Positions 26,517 to 37,001 of a stretch of DNA of 64,000 nt are shown piece by piece (position 1 is the stretch's first letter; every line of letters begins with the position of its first letter). The notes beneath the pieces are model-generated. The model made no database searches. It saw only the letters and a program-made list of their open reading frames with translations, and was not told the origin of the DNA. A program made the position numbers and the translations under genes. Source of the DNA: Opitutales bacterium. Its GTDB lineage: Bacteria > Verrucomicrobiota > Verrucomicrobiia > Opitutales > JABSRG01. The stretch spans positions 1 to 64,000 of the forward strand of contig JANQKZ010000035.1 in NCBI GenBank assembly GCA_028280845.1, in the 5' to 3' direction.

Positions 26517-26705
26517 AACGAGAGGAGGTTTTCTCTGAAAACTGAAGTCTGGTGTCTCGTTATCTGCCCCGCTTCGAGCGTCTGGGCTCAGGATTCTGGG
26601 ATCTCTCGACCACATTCGACAATTACCTGTTGCATGGGGAAAGGGGGATGGTAAATTTAAGGTTTTCATTCCGATTCAACAAGCAATTCAACCATAGGAC
26701 TTCAA

Positions 26706-27179
26706 ATGGCACTTACCGTTGGGACTCAGGCTCCAGATTTTATTCTTAAAACAAAAACCGCTGATGGCTTACAGGATGTTAAGCTGAGCGACAATTTCGG
26801 AGAAAGCGCGACTGTTCTCCTTTTTTTCCCCTTCGCCTTTACCGGTGTCTGCACCGATGAGCTTTGCAGTGTGAGTGAGGGGCTTGGCGAATACGATGCC
26901 CTGGACGCCAAAGTTTTTGGGATCAGTGGAGACAGCCCCTTTTCCCAAGAGGTCTTTGCCCAAAATCATCAAATCACGGTTCCATTGTTGAGTGACTATA
27001 ACCACGAAGTGGCCGCAGCCTATGATGTCGCTTATGATGAACTTCTTGGCATGCGCGGGGTCTCCAAACGGAGTGCATTTGTGATCAACAAGGAAGGCAG
27101 CATCACCTTCAGCAGCTCCAGTGATGATCCGCACGATCTGCCTGATTTTGAAGCCATCAAGACTGCTCTGAAAGGGTAG
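26706..27179 (+). CDS. Peroxiredoxin (AhpC/TSA family, AhpE-like)
   Basis: This enzyme reduces peroxides through a peroxidatic cysteine. The 157-residue protein starts with VGTQAPDFIL and carries the active-site motif FFPFAFTGVCTDEL, with peroxidatic Cys49. Pro42 and Thr46 are in the conserved PxxxTxxC arrangement. A second cysteine, Cys54, lies five residues later in CTDELC; no C-terminal resolving cysteine is seen. SGDSPFSQEVFAQ and SKRSAFVINKEG complete the fold. It stands alone between tyrS and acnA and should be cytoplasmic. Confidence 0.9.
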   Translation: MALTVGTQAPDFILKTKTADGLQDVKLSDNFGESATVLLFFPFAFTGVCTDELCSVSEGLGEYDALDAKVFGISGDSPFSQEVFAQNHQITVPLLSDYNHEVAAAYDVAYDELLGMRGVSKRSAFVINKEGSITFSSSSDDPHDLPDFEAIKTALKG

Positions 27180-27305
27180 GGTCAGAAATCAGATGCCAAA
27201 GGTCAGAGGTCCGGAGCCGGTTTTCAGTGTATCCGCCCCTGGCCACTAGCTAGCAGTCGTCCATCACGTGAATCCTTTCGACTTACCATCAAACACCAAG
27301 TCCCC

Positions 27306-30056
27306 ATGTCCTTCATTCCAAACCCGTTTGACACCTTAGTTCCATTTACCAGCGAAAGCACTGGGCAGTCCGGCTACATGTACTCGCTCCCGAAGCTGGA
27401 AGCGCAGGGCCTTGGAAAGATTTCCAGGCAGCCAGTCAGTATCCGCGTCCTGCTGGAAGCTGTGCTGCGGAATTGTGATGGTGTGCGCGTCGAAGAAGCC
27501 GATGTGCGGGAATTGGCCGGCTACAACGCGGAGAATCCCTCGCCGAAAGAGGTGCCGTTTGTGGTGAGCCGGATTGTCCTGCAGGACTTTACCGGCGTGC
27601 CGCTACTGGTGGATCTCGCAGCGATGCGGGATGCGGTGAAAGATCAGGGGCATGATCCTAAAATGATTGAGCCCCTCGTCCCGGTTGACCTGGTCGTGGA
27701 CCACTCGGTACAGGTGGATCGGTCGGGATCGGCCGCGGCGTTTACCCAAAACCTCGACATCGAATTTGAGCGCAATCGGGAGCGGTATGAGTTCCTGAAA
27801 TGGGGCCAGCAGGCCTTTGATACGTTTTCGGTGGTTCCCCCTGCGGTCGGGATTGTGCACCAGGTCAACCTGGAGTACCTCGCCCGTCTCGTCTTTGCCA
27901 AGGAAATAGAGGGAAAGACGGTCTTTTATCCGGACACACTGGTGGGTACCGATTCCCACACCACGATGATCAATGGTTTGGGCATCGTCGGTTGGGGGGT
28001 TGGCGGTATTGAGGCTGAGGCCGGCATGCTTGGCCAACCGGTAGCCTTCCGCACACCAGAGGTGATCGGGGTATACCTGACGGGGGAAATGACCGAAGGC
28101 GTAACTGCTACGGATCTCGTCCTCCGGGTAACCCAGATGCTGCGTGAAGAAAAGGTCGTTGGAAAGTTTGTGGAGTTCTTTGGGCCCGGAGCAGCCAGCC
28201 TCTCCCTGGCCGACCGGGCGACCATCGGCAACATGGCTCCGGAATACGGGGCAACAATCGGATTTTTCCCCGTGGATGAGAAGACCCTCGATTACATGCG
28301 GATGACCGGTCGTTCGGAAGAGCAAATCAATCTGATCCGTGATTACTACCAGGCCCAGGGAATGTTTGGGATGCCCGATCAGGGAGAGGTGGACTATACC
28401 AAAGTGGTTGAACTGGACCTGGTTAGCATTGTCCCTGCGGTGGCCGGACCGAAGCGTCCACAGGATCGCATTAACCTGCCTGATCTGAAGTCGACCTTCG
28501 ATAGCCTGATGGATATGCCAAAGGCAGAGGGCGGTTTTGGCCTAGCTTCAGAGGCTCGTGGCACCCGAGTGCCTGTGAACGGGATGGAAGCGCGTGAGGC
28601 GGGAGTCGCTGTTGCGGAGACTGAGATCGGGAACGGTTCTGTCGTGATTGCAGCCATCACTTCCTGTACGAATACTTCCAATCCTTCGGTGATGGTTGCC
28701 GCGGGTCTATTGGCGAAAAAGGCGGTGGAAAAGGGGATGACCGTGGACCCGGCGGTAAAAACCAGCCTGGCACCGGGATCCCGGGTGGTGACGGACTACT
28801 TAAATGAAACCGGGCTCCAACCCTATCTCGACCAACTGGGTTTCAACCTGGTAGGGTATGGGTGCACGACCTGTATCGGGAATTCCGGCCCGCTGGATCC
28901 CGCGATCGAGCAGGCGATCAAAGCCGGAGACCTGGTGGCTGCCAGTGTATTGAGCGGAAATCGGAATTTTGAAGCCCGGATCCACTCGGCGATCAAAGCC
29001 AACTTCCTGATGAGTCCCCCGCTCGTGGTGGCCTTTGCCCTGGCTGGACGGGTCGGCATCAATATGGAGACTGATCCGATTGGAAATGACCGGGATGGAA
29101 ATCCGGTATACCTGAAAGACCTCTGGCCGACCCACGACGAAATATCCGCCGAGGTGGCCAAGGGGCTTAAGCCTGATATGTTCATTTCCCAATACAGCAA
29201 TATCATGGATGCGAATCCCAAATGGATGAGTATCTCATCTGCTGAAGGGGAGGTCTACCAGTGGAAGGGCGATAGCACCTATATTCAGCTGCCTCCTTTC
29301 TTTGAGGGCTTTACGATGAAGCCGGGGAAGATCGAAGCGATTGCAAACATGCGACCGCTCGGCATCTATGGAGATTCCGTTACGACCGACCATATTTCTC
29401 CGGCTGGGGCCATCCCCGAAGATGGACCCGCGGGTCAGTTCCTTATCGAGAAGGGAGTGGGGAAGCGCGAGTTTAACAGCTTTGGATCCCGGCGTGGAAA
29501 TGACCGGATCATGACCCGCGGAACCTTTGCCAACGTCCGCATCAAGAATCGCCTGGCGGATGGGAAAGAGGGCGGTTACACCAAACTGATGCCCGAGGGC
29601 GAATTGATGTCGGTTTTCGAGGCGGCCAAGCATTACGACGAGCGCAAGGAACCCCGTATTGTCTTTGGTGGTGTTGACTACGGGATGGGGTCCTCCCGGG
29701 ACTGGGCTGCTAAAGGAACGAGTCTGCTCGGCGTTAAGGCCGTAGTGACGAAAAGCTTTGAGCGGATCCACCGCAGTAATCTGATCGGTATGGGGGTCTT
29801 GCCACTCTGTTTTAAAGACGGGGACGATGCCGATTCCCTTGGACTGACCGGAGAGGAAACCTTCTCGCTCAAGGGCCTGGACGACGCGAGCTTTGAGCCT
29901 CGACAAGATGTGACGCTGGAGATCCGCCGTCCAGATGGACAGGTTGATTCGGTTCAACTGGTGGTGCGGATTGATACCGGGATCGAGGCTGAATATTATC
30001 GACATGGGGGGATCCTTCCCTATGTCTTGAGAAACATCATTCAAGCCAATAGCTGA
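27306..30056 (+). CDS. acnA: Aconitate hydratase A
   Basis: This enzyme interconverts citrate and isocitrate in the TCA cycle and may bind mRNA when its cluster is lost. The 916-residue protein has the three [4Fe-4S] cysteines: Cys454 in [10 protein letters not shown] and Cys520 and Cys523 in [12 protein letters not shown]. The [15 protein letters not shown] block and C-terminal swivel domain with [16 protein letters not shown] are intact. Length is standard for AcnA. A STAS gene follows after 21 bp, so acnA may be cotranscribed with the regulatory genes downstream. Confidence 0.97.
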   Translation: MSFIPNPFDTLVPFTSESTGQSGYMYSLPKLEAQGLGKISRQPVSIRVLLEAVLRNCDGVRVEEADVRELAGYNAENPSPKEVPFVVSRIVLQDFTGVPLLVDLAAMRDAVKDQGHDPKMIEPLVPVDLVVDHSVQVDRSGSAAAFTQNLDIEFERNRERYEFLKWGQQAFDTFSVVPPAVGIVHQVNLEYLARLVFAKEIEGKTVFYPDTLVGTDSHTTMINGLGIVGWGVGGIEAEAGMLGQPVAFRTPEVIGVYLTGEMTEGVTATDLVLRVTQMLREEKVVGKFVEFFGPGAASLSLADRATIGNMAPEYGATIGFFPVDEKTLDYMRMTGRSEEQINLIRDYYQAQGMFGMPDQGEVDYTKVVELDLVSIVPAVAGPKRPQDRINLPDLKSTFDSLMDMPKAEGGFGLASEARGTRVPVNGMEAREAGVAVAETEIGNGSVVIAAITSCTNTSNPSVMVAAGLLAKKAVEKGMTVDPAVKTSLAPGSRVVTDYLNETGLQPYLDQLGFNLVGYGCTTCIGNSGPLDPAIEQAIKAGDLVAASVLSGNRNFEARIHSAIKANFLMSPPLVVAFALAGRVGINMETDPIGNDRDGNPVYLKDLWPTHDEISAEVAKGLKPDMFISQYSNIMDANPKWMSISSAEGEVYQWKGDSTYIQLPPFFEGFTMKPGKIEAIANMRPLGIYGDSVTTDHISPAGAIPEDGPAGQFLIEKGVGKREFNSFGSRRGNDRIMTRGTFANVRIKNRLADGKEGGYTKLMPEGELMSVFEAAKHYDERKEPRIVFGGVDYGMGSSRDWAAKGTSLLGVKAVVTKSFERIHRSNLIGMGVLPLCFKDGDDADSLGLTGEETFSLKGLDDASFEPRQDVTLEIRRPDGQVDSVQLVVRIDTGIEAEYYRHGGILPYVLRNIIQANS

Positions 30057-30077
30057 ACTTTATTTATCTGCTGACTA

Positions 30078-30593
30078 ATGCCGAACCATGCCCAGTCGGC
30101 ATTTCTTGTAAACGCCCAACAAGACCCGGTTCTCCTCAAAATAATCGGTAAGGCTTCCTACCTCAACTCGGCCCCGGTTAGTGAGTTTTTTGAAGAGATG
30201 ATCGACCAGGGGAGGTCTGCTTTTGTGGTGGACTTCCAGGATTGCACCGGGATGGACAGCACATTTCTCGGGATATTGGCGGCCACTTCGATGGATCTGC
30301 GTCGCATGGAGTCGCCCGGGAGTCTGGTACTGTGTCGCCTGAACGAGCGAAACCTGGAACTGGTGCGCAACGTTGGTTTGCACCGGATCCTGACCGTGAG
30401 CTCCGGGGTCGAGCCAAGGGTGCAGCCGGATGGCACTGCCCTGACCCAGGATGCGGGATCGGCCGACCAGGTCGCGGCCAATGCCAGGCTCGTCCTAAAG
30501 GCCCATGAAGCCCTCTGTGAGGTAGATCAGTCCAATATTCAGAAATTCCAGGATGTTGTCAGTTTCCTACGGCGGCAGATCGAAGAAGAATAA
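30078..30593 (+). CDS. STAS-domain protein, anti-sigma factor antagonist type
   Basis: STAS proteins release sigma factors by binding anti-sigma kinases and are switched by serine phosphorylation. The first about 110 residues match the fold: KIIGKASYLNSAPVSEFFEE, then VVDFQDCTGMDSTFLGIL, in which Ser61 is the predicted phosphorylation site. A 55-residue C-terminal extension (to residue 171) ending in a helix is unusual for the SpoIIAA size class. It lies 22 bp before a SpoIIE-type phosphatase, its expected partner. No anti-sigma kinase or sigma factor is nearby. Confidence 0.83.
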   Translation: MPNHAQSAFLVNAQQDPVLLKIIGKASYLNSAPVSEFFEEMIDQGRSAFVVDFQDCTGMDSTFLGILAATSMDLRRMESPGSLVLCRLNERNLELVRNVGLHRILTVSSGVEPRVQPDGTALTQDAGSADQVAANARLVLKAHEALCEVDQSNIQKFQDVVSFLRRQIEEE

Positions 30594-30615
30594 GATGGTT
30601 TGAGGAGTTGCCGCT

Positions 30616-32082
30616 ATGAGTTTTGTCCTCCTCGTTGTCCTGGTTCTATTGTCCATCGTTTTTTGGGAAACCTTCAAGGTTAAGACGCGGACCATCGTAG
30701 ACTTGGATGAACAGAACCAGCTATTGGAACAGGAACGGGAACTGGTTATTCGCTTCATGCACAACATGGTTGAAGCCCTGGGTGGAGGTGCGGATCGGAG
30801 TGCCCTCTGGGAACAGATTGTACATGCCAGTATCCAGGCGACCGGAGCGCTGAGCGCGGCCGTGTTTGAATTACAGAATGGGAGCCAGTTGAAGGGGGTA
30901 GCGGTCGAAGGGCTGTTTCCCCCGCACCGGCACCTGCCGGAGAGTTCGCGCATGAAGCTGACGACCCGGGCGAAGTATATCGAGCAGATCTTGAAGTCGG
31001 AAACTTTTGTCGTTGGAGAAGGAATCGTCGGGTCGGTGGCCAAGACAAAAAAAGGGGAACTGGTGCCGGATGCCACCGAGGATACCCGCATCAACCAACA
31101 CGATGATCCAGCCCTGCTGGTGCGTTCGATCATCGTTTGTCCTATCTTGTTTCAGAATCAACTCCTTGGTGTGCTTGCTGTGGTGAATCCTGCTGACGGT
31201 CTGGAATTCAATAAAACAGACTTTTCCCTGGTGGAGAACCTGGCTGAACAAGCGGGTCTGGCCATCCACAATGCCGACATCATGCACATTCAGATGGAGA
31301 AGAACCGTCTGGATATGGAATTGGAACTGGCGAGTAATATTCAAGGCCTCCTCCTTCCTAAAGCGTTCCCGAAAACCGATGAACTCGATGTGCATGCCAC
31401 CTACATTCCGGCCCAGAAAGTCGGGGGCGATCTTTACGATATCTTTGTGCTCGATGCCCATCGTGTGGGAATTGCCATTGCTGATGTATCCGGAAAAGGG
31501 GTGCCCGGTTCGCTCCTGATGGCGATCTGCCAAACCAACCTGAGACACTTTGCCCGCCGGCATGACAGTCCGGCCCGGGTACTATCCGCCATCAATGGTG
31601 AGATGATGAACGCCGGGATGCGTAAAGATAAGTTTGTGACCATGGTCTATGGCATCATCGATACCCGGAAGAATGAAATTGTGCTGGCCCGTGGAGGCCA
31701 CGAGCCACCGCTTTATCTGCAGCGGGTTGGTCCTCACCGGCGATCCGAAGTGATATCGGTCCAGTCGGAAGGGATGGCTCTGGGTATGGTCCCCTCGGAT
31801 ATCTTTGACGAAATAGTTGAGGATAAGGTGATCCCGTTTCATCCCGGAGAGGTCTTTGTCCTCTATACCGATGGGGTCACGGAGGCGGTTAATGAGGAGG
31901 GAACTGAGTTTGCCTTTTCACGTTTGGCCGACCGGGTAAGCCTGCTCACGGATCAACCCTCCAGAGTGGTCAATAACGGTATTATGGATGCTGTGGTGGA
32001 GTTTTCTGCCCGGGATTCCTACGAAGACGACCTGACCCTGGTGACCGTGGTGAGGACCGGGAGTTCGGAGGAAAGTGGATAG
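30616..32082 (+). CDS. Membrane-anchored GAF-SpoIIE (PP2C) serine phosphatase
   Basis: This is predicted to dephosphorylate a STAS antagonist, probably the upstream gene product. The 488-residue protein has one N-terminal transmembrane segment (SFVLLVVLVLLSIVFW). A helical linker and a GAF domain come next (about residues 60-215, with EGIVGSVAKTKKGELVPDA and VCPILFQNQLLGVLAVVNP). A coiled-coil joint leads into a SpoIIE/PP2C domain from about 240. Metal-binding aspartates are seen in KVGGDLYDIF, IADVSGKGVPGSL and VLYTDGVTEAVN. The GAF domain suggests a small-molecule or redox input. The next gene starts 2 bp after its stop. Confidence 0.9.
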   Translation: MSFVLLVVLVLLSIVFWETFKVKTRTIVDLDEQNQLLEQERELVIRFMHNMVEALGGGADRSALWEQIVHASIQATGALSAAVFELQNGSQLKGVAVEGLFPPHRHLPESSRMKLTTRAKYIEQILKSETFVVGEGIVGSVAKTKKGELVPDATEDTRINQHDDPALLVRSIIVCPILFQNQLLGVLAVVNPADGLEFNKTDFSLVENLAEQAGLAIHNADIMHIQMEKNRLDMELELASNIQGLLLPKAFPKTDELDVHATYIPAQKVGGDLYDIFVLDAHRVGIAIADVSGKGVPGSLLMAICQTNLRHFARRHDSPARVLSAINGEMMNAGMRKDKFVTMVYGIIDTRKNEIVLARGGHEPPLYLQRVGPHRRSEVISVQSEGMALGMVPSDIFDEIVEDKVIPFHPGEVFVLYTDGVTEAVNEEGTEFAFSRLADRVSLLTDQPSRVVNNGIMDAVVEFSARDSYEDDLTLVTVVRTGSSEESG

Positions 32083-32084
32083 CG

Positions 32085-32930
32085 GTGAGATGTCGGGAGA
32101 TATTTCGGAAGAAACTGCTCCGCTATGGGGTGATCGCATTTGGGTGTTTATACGCCCTGGTTTGCGTCCTTGGCTGTGTGAGTCAGCGGTCCGTGGTTTG
32201 GCCGATGAGCATGGAGGAGGAGGTGGATCGCCCGGTGCCTCCGGGAGCCCGGCTGACCTGGGCGACGACAGAAGAGGGCGACCTGGTAGAGGGTTGGTTG
32301 TTTTTGGGTGAGGGGGTAAGCGTCGAGCGCCCGGGACCGGCCTTGGTGTTTTTCCACGGAAATAACGAGTTGATTGACCACTGCCTGGAGTTTGCCGAGG
32401 TCTACCCGAAGTGGGGCCTTTCTGTGATGTTAGTCGAGTATCGGGGCTATGGGCGTTCCGGGGGAAAGCCGAGCCGAGAAGGGGTTCGGTCCGACATGAT
32501 TCAATTTTATAACTGGCTTGTGGATCAGCCAGAAGTGGATGCGGACCGAATCGTCTTTCAGGGGCGGTCCCTGGGAGGAGCGGTGGCAGCTGACTTGGCG
32601 GGAGAAGTGGCCCCGGCCGCGCTCATCCTGGTCTCCACGTTTACGTCGATGGAGGTCATGTTCTGGCGCTTTGGGATTCCCGGGTTTATGGCGTCGGACA
32701 AATACCGAACCGAATCTTTGATGGAGACCTTCTCCTTTCCGGTCCTCGTGATCCATGGCAATCGGGACAATATCGTTCCTGTTGGTCATGGCCGGGAGCT
32801 GGGCTCCCTGGGAGCGGATACGCAATATATCGAGTACGATGCAAATCATGACCTACCGACCGACTGGGATCGGTTCCAAACGGACATACAACGGTTTTTA
32901 AGAGAGAAGGGGATCCTTGGCGGACCGTGA
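32085..32930 (+). CDS. Alpha/beta-hydrolase, predicted lipoprotein
   Basis: The 281-residue protein has the nucleophile elbow GRSLGGA (Ser in G-R-S-L-G), the oxyanion segment VFFHGNNEL and the acid/His region HGNRDNIVP ... ANHDLP. This places it with the ABHD17/FrsA-like serine hydrolases. GTG at 32085 gives a lipoprotein signal: basic RCREIFRKKLLRY, hydrophobic core, and lipobox VLGC, so it is probably anchored in the envelope. It lies 2 bp after the phosphatase gene, suggesting coupled translation. Substrate is unknown. Confidence 0.82.
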   Translation: MRCREIFRKKLLRYGVIAFGCLYALVCVLGCVSQRSVVWPMSMEEEVDRPVPPGARLTWATTEEGDLVEGWLFLGEGVSVERPGPALVFFHGNNELIDHCLEFAEVYPKWGLSVMLVEYRGYGRSGGKPSREGVRSDMIQFYNWLVDQPEVDADRIVFQGRSLGGAVAADLAGEVAPAALILVSTFTSMEVMFWRFGIPGFMASDKYRTESLMETFSFPVLVIHGNRDNIVPVGHGRELGSLGADTQYIEYDANHDLPTDWDRFQTDIQRFLREKGILGGP

Positions 32931-33131
32931 TAACGGGGGCTTAACGTCAGAATACGCGGAGATGGATTATTCCATGTTAATGGTTGTTTTTCGACCGGGA
33001 TCCCTGGAAAACCGAATATTTGGCGAGCGCAAGGCTACGGAATTTGTCCCGCCCATTGATTGGTGCCCCTGATCCTTGATATTAAATGGGATGGCCTTTG
33101 ACATCCATTTGTCTATAACGACTGTAATTTT

Positions 33132-34382
33132 ATGGCCTTACCATCCACACCCACAGCAAGCAAAGCCGTGATCGACCGGGAAGCCTACCCCGATGCCCGG
33201 GGGCATTTCGGCGAATTTGGCGGCATGTATGTGCCTGAGACGTTAATGACTCCGCTGCAGGACCTGACAGATGCCTATCTGGAAGCCAAGGAAGATCCCG
33301 CCTTTCGGGAGGAGCTCGACATGTATCTGCGTGAATTTGCCGGGCGTCCGACCACGCTTTATTTTGCGGATCGATTGACGGAAGCTCTGGGTGGGGCACA
33401 GATCTATTTTAAACGGGAAGACCTGCTGCATACCGGGGCGCACAAGATTAATAATGCTCTGGGGCAGGCCTTACTCGCAAAGCGCATGGGGAAGCAGCGT
33501 ATTATTGCCGAAACCGGTGCCGGCCAGCACGGGATCGCGACCGCCTCCATCTGCGCCAAGCTCGGCCTCGAATGCGTCATCTATATGGGTGCAGAGGATA
33601 TGCGGCGCCAGGCCTTGAATGTCTACCGGATGCGGTTATGTGGGGCAGAGGTGCGTGGGGTCGAAGCCGGGCAGAAAACCCTGAAGGAAGCGGTTAACGA
33701 AGCGATGCGCGACTGGGTCACTCACGTCCGCCATACCCACTATATTCTGGGATCGGCCCTGGGTTGCCATCCCTTCCCGATGATGGTTCGCGATTTCCAC
33801 CGGGTGATTGGTGAAGAGACCCGCCAACAGATTCTGGAGAAGGCGGGTCGCCTGCCGGATGAGATGATTGCCTGCGTAGGGGGTGGCAGTAATGCCATCG
33901 GACTGTTTTTTGAGTTTTTGGAAGAACCGGACATCCGGCTCATCGGGGTAGAGGCTGGTGGGCGTGGGATTCGTCAAGGTGAACACGCCGCCCGTTTTGC
34001 CGGAGGCAAAATCGGGGTGCTGCAGGGGTGCAAGACCTGGATCCTTCAGACAGGAGATGGACAGATCGAGTTGACCCACTCCGTTTCTGCAGGATTGGAC
34101 TACGCGGCGATTGGCCCGGAGCATGCGTTCTACGAGCAGATGGGGCGCATTGAATATGCCTACGCAACGGACGAAGAAGCGTTGGATGCGTTTCAGACTT
34201 TATCTCGAGTGGAAGGGATCATTCCGGCCCTGGAGACGAGTCACGGAGTCGCTCACACGATTGTGCGGGCGAAGGCCCTGTCCCCGGATAAGGTCGTCGT
34301 TTGCAATCTTAGCGGGCGTGGTGATAAGGATGTGGCCGAGGCCCGACGGGTGTTGGAATCCATGGAGACGGATTCTGCATAA
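33132..34382 (+). CDS. trpB: Tryptophan synthase beta chain
   Basis: This enzyme condenses indole with serine to tryptophan, using PLP. The 416-residue protein has the PLP lysine at Lys105 in [23 protein letters not shown] is the substrate loop, and [10 protein letters not shown] is the phosphate-binding glycine loop; [14 protein letters not shown] also fits. It is the TrpB1 type by length. trpA and the rest of the pathway are absent here. The 201-bp leader shows no Trp-rich peptide or attenuator. yicC follows after 6 bp. Confidence 0.97.
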   Translation: MALPSTPTASKAVIDREAYPDARGHFGEFGGMYVPETLMTPLQDLTDAYLEAKEDPAFREELDMYLREFAGRPTTLYFADRLTEALGGAQIYFKREDLLHTGAHKINNALGQALLAKRMGKQRIIAETGAGQHGIATASICAKLGLECVIYMGAEDMRRQALNVYRMRLCGAEVRGVEAGQKTLKEAVNEAMRDWVTHVRHTHYILGSALGCHPFPMMVRDFHRVIGEETRQQILEKAGRLPDEMIACVGGGSNAIGLFFEFLEEPDIRLIGVEAGGRGIRQGEHAARFAGGKIGVLQGCKTWILQTGDGQIELTHSVSAGLDYAAIGPEHAFYEQMGRIEYAYATDEEALDAFQTLSRVEGIIPALETSHGVAHTIVRAKALSPDKVVVCNLSGRGDKDVAEARRVLESMETDSA

Positions 34383-34388
34383 AGCATC

Positions 34389-35261
34389 ATGAATAGCATG
34401 ACCGGATACGGTCGTGGTTCTGCCGCGACGGAGAAGTGGGAGCTGGTGGTCGAGGTGTCCTCCGTGAACCGGAAAAACCTGGAAGCCCAGGTGTCTACAC
34501 CGAAGGAGTGGATTGGGTTGGACCGCATCCTGAACGACAAAATTCGGGAGCAAGCCAGCCGGGGAAAAGTATACCTCCAACTGAAGATTCAGGAATTTGG
34601 GGAAGGGGCTTCCCTGCAATGGGATGAGTCCCTGATCCGAGAGGGACTAAAGCGGCTCAGAACTCTTGCGGAAAGCGAAGGGGTACCCTTCGAGGTGAAT
34701 GCTGAGCTTCTGTTACAGCTGGCAACCGGCTTGCAATCGAATGGCCAGATACCGGACTGGGTAGAGTTGGAGGAAGAGATTCTGGCCGCCAATCAGCTTG
34801 CCCTGGACGAATGGGTAACGATGCGAGCGACGGAGGGAGAGGCCCTCAAAGTTGACCTGGACCAGCGGCTGACCGAGTTGAGAGCGGATGTGGATCGTAT
34901 CGAAGGGTTTTCCGGCAACACCGTAAAGGAGTATCGCGAGAAGTTGATGGACCGGCTTCGGTCTGCCGACCTCGAGTTGGATCCTGAGGATGACCGGGTC
35001 TTAAAAGAGATCGCCCTTTTTGCTGACCGCTGTGACATCTCCGAAGAGATCACCCGGTTGAACAGCCACCTCGATCAATTGAGTGCCGCGATGGCAGAGC
35101 AAGGTTCGGTCGGACGAAAAATGGACTTTATCCTGCAGGAGGTTTACCGTGAGCTGAATACGATTGGAAGTAAGTCGAACAATATCGACATCAGCCGGCT
35201 GGTAATCGATTGCAAAAACAATTGGGAACGCCTCCGGGAACAGGCAGCGAATGTTGAATGA
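34389..35261 (+). CDS. YicC family endoribonuclease
   Basis: YicC proteins form a toroidal RNase that cleaves certain RNAs, including small RNAs. The 290-residue protein has the hallmark start NSMTGYGRGSA, the middle strand VNRKNLEAQVSTP, and the C-terminal DUF1732 block. That block shows EEITRLNSHLDQL, GRKMDFILQE, REvNTIGSKSNN-type residues and ISRLVIDCKNNWERLREQ. Length is normal. It is joined to trpB by a 6-bp gap, which looks like chance operon packing rather than pathway logic. Confidence 0.93.
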   Translation: MNSMTGYGRGSAATEKWELVVEVSSVNRKNLEAQVSTPKEWIGLDRILNDKIREQASRGKVYLQLKIQEFGEGASLQWDESLIREGLKRLRTLAESEGVPFEVNAELLLQLATGLQSNGQIPDWVELEEEILAANQLALDEWVTMRATEGEALKVDLDQRLTELRADVDRIEGFSGNTVKEYREKLMDRLRSADLELDPEDDRVLKEIALFADRCDISEEITRLNSHLDQLSAAMAEQGSVGRKMDFILQEVYRELNTIGSKSNNIDISRLVIDCKNNWERLREQAANVE

Positions 35262-35379
35262 GCTTTTGCCTGTAATAGAGAAATCCTAAATTCTAATATC
35301 CAAATCCTAAAAGAATCCGAATGGCGAAAACAGGAATGAACCAAACCACTCGGATTTCGGAATCTTCAACCGTGGTCTC

Positions 35380-36870
35380 ATGAGTGAGCCTGTAGCAGTG
35401 GTCGGTGGCGGTCTGGGTGGCCTGGCTGCTGCGATCCGGCTGCAGGCTGCCGGGGAACAGGTGTTGCTGTTGGAGCAGGGACCCCACCTGGGGGGTAAGT
35501 GTAATCGTCTGGAATGGGAGGCCTATACATTTGATACCGGACCATCGCTCCTGACTATGCCCTTTGTGGTGGAAGCCCTATTTGAGTCGGCTGACCGGGA
35601 GCGGACTGATTATCTGGAATGGGACCGCCTGGAGCCTGCGTGCCGGTATTTTTTCCCGGATGGAACGCGATTCGATATGATGGGGAATCTGGAAGCCAGC
35701 CGGGAGGGCATTCGGGAGCACTTTCCCGATCAGCTGGACGGTTGGGACCGGTTTATCCAGTACGGGAAGCAGTTGTGGGATATTAGCGGGCCAGCCTTTC
35801 TCTTCCACCCATTGGACTGGAAGGTGCCGTTCCGGGTGAACGTATTTCAGGCCCTGGCCAACCTGGGGAAACTGCGGCCCAAACCCATGGATCAAGCGAT
35901 CCAGGAGCATTTTTCAGATCCACGACTCATTCAGCTCTTTCGCCGGTATGCAACCTACAATGGTTCCGACCCCAGTCGGACCCCGGCAACCTTTAACGTG
36001 ATTCCATATGTAGAACTCGCTTTCGGGTCCTGGCACTGTAAGGGAGGGATGTATGCCCTGGTGTCGGCGCTGGAGCAACTTGCCCTGGACCTGGGTGTGG
36101 AAATCCAAGTGGGGACGGGAGTGGAAACCTTAAGCTTTTCGGCGAATGGTAAACAGGTGAGCGCCCTGAACCTCGTCGGGGGCGAACGGCTCGGGGCCAA
36201 GCAAGTGGTGGTGAACCTGGATGCGATTACGGCCTTGGCCGGTGACTTGTTTTCTAATCACCCGCTTCATGCGTATTGGGGAAATCGATACAAGGATCGG
36301 GAGGCCTCAGTCAGTGGGTTTGTCTCCCTGTTGGCAGTAAAGGGAGCAGTGCCCGGATTGGATTGTCACAATATTTTCTTCTGTGAGGACTACGACCGGG
36401 AATTTAAACAGGTCTTTACCGAGGCCAATGCCCTGGAGGACCCTACGCTCTACCTGCATAATCCATCCCATATTGATTCCAGCCTGGCTCCAGAGGGGGG
36501 AGCCAGTTGGTTCCTCCTGGCTAATGCTCCCAGTCTCGACCGTTTTTCCAAGTGGAATGAGTTTTATGGTCCCTTTATTCAGGACCATTTGTGGAGTCAG
36601 ATGCAGCGGCATGAGTTGGACCTAGACTCCCTTGAAGTCTCCTGGACTCACACACGGAATCCCACCTACTTTCGTGACACTTACGGTGCCTGGCAGGGAG
36701 CGCTTTACGGCTTGAGCAGTAATACGGTGAGCGATGCCTTTTTCCGGGTGCGGAATGATTTTCCACGGGTGGAGAATCTTTTCTTCGCGGGGGGGAGTGC
36801 ACACCCGGGGGGTGGCATTCCCCTGGTCCTCCTGAGTGGAAAGATGGCGGCGGAAGCAGCATTGAGATAA
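35380..36870 (+). CDS. Carotenoid desaturase/isomerase family FAD oxidoreductase (CrtI/CrtN-like)
   Basis: The family uses FAD to desaturate or modify carotene backbones. The 496-residue protein has the dinucleotide motif VVGGGLGGLAAAIRLQAAG at its start, GGKCNRLEWEAYTFDTGPSLL, and the CrtI-type C-terminus FFAGGSAHPGGGIPLVLLSGKMAAEA. It could be a phytoene or diapophytoene desaturase, or a CruO/CrtO-like ketolase; sequence reading alone does not decide. cruF lies 131 bp downstream on the same strand, so a gamma-carotene-derived or monocyclic/acyclic hydroxylated pigment is likely. The gap before it is AT-rich low-complexity sequence. Confidence 0.87.
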   Translation: MSEPVAVVGGGLGGLAAAIRLQAAGEQVLLLEQGPHLGGKCNRLEWEAYTFDTGPSLLTMPFVVEALFESADRERTDYLEWDRLEPACRYFFPDGTRFDMMGNLEASREGIREHFPDQLDGWDRFIQYGKQLWDISGPAFLFHPLDWKVPFRVNVFQALANLGKLRPKPMDQAIQEHFSDPRLIQLFRRYATYNGSDPSRTPATFNVIPYVELAFGSWHCKGGMYALVSALEQLALDLGVEIQVGTGVETLSFSANGKQVSALNLVGGERLGAKQVVVNLDAITALAGDLFSNHPLHAYWGNRYKDREASVSGFVSLLAVKGAVPGLDCHNIFFCEDYDREFKQVFTEANALEDPTLYLHNPSHIDSSLAPEGGASWFLLANAPSLDRFSKWNEFYGPFIQDHLWSQMQRHELDLDSLEVSWTHTRNPTYFRDTYGAWQGALYGLSSNTVSDAFFRVRNDFPRVENLFFAGGSAHPGGGIPLVLLSGKMAAEAALR

Positions 36871-37001
36871 TGCTGAGCACGAGTTTCCAGATTCTGGAAA
36901 AAACGTGAATGCGAAGACCTGAGCTGGGAATTGCCCTTATTTTTTGAAATTTGAGATATTTGTATTGTTTAGCATTTAGAGATTAGCATTTAGACATTTT
37001 T

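Larger units (their letters stand above)
26359..26705. other. Divergent promoter region of tyrS and the peroxiredoxin gene
   Basis: The gap contains the TAGTGTCT repeat at 26388-26411 and a 10-bp perfect inverted repeat CTGGATCCCG (26443-26452) with CGGGATCCAG (26507-26516), separated by 54 bp. No coding frame or RNA gene was identified. Confidence 0.4.

Noticed and set aside
32931-33131. Trp attenuator upstream of trpB
   Set aside because: No short leader peptide with tandem Trp codons and no alternative hairpins were seen in the 201-bp gap.
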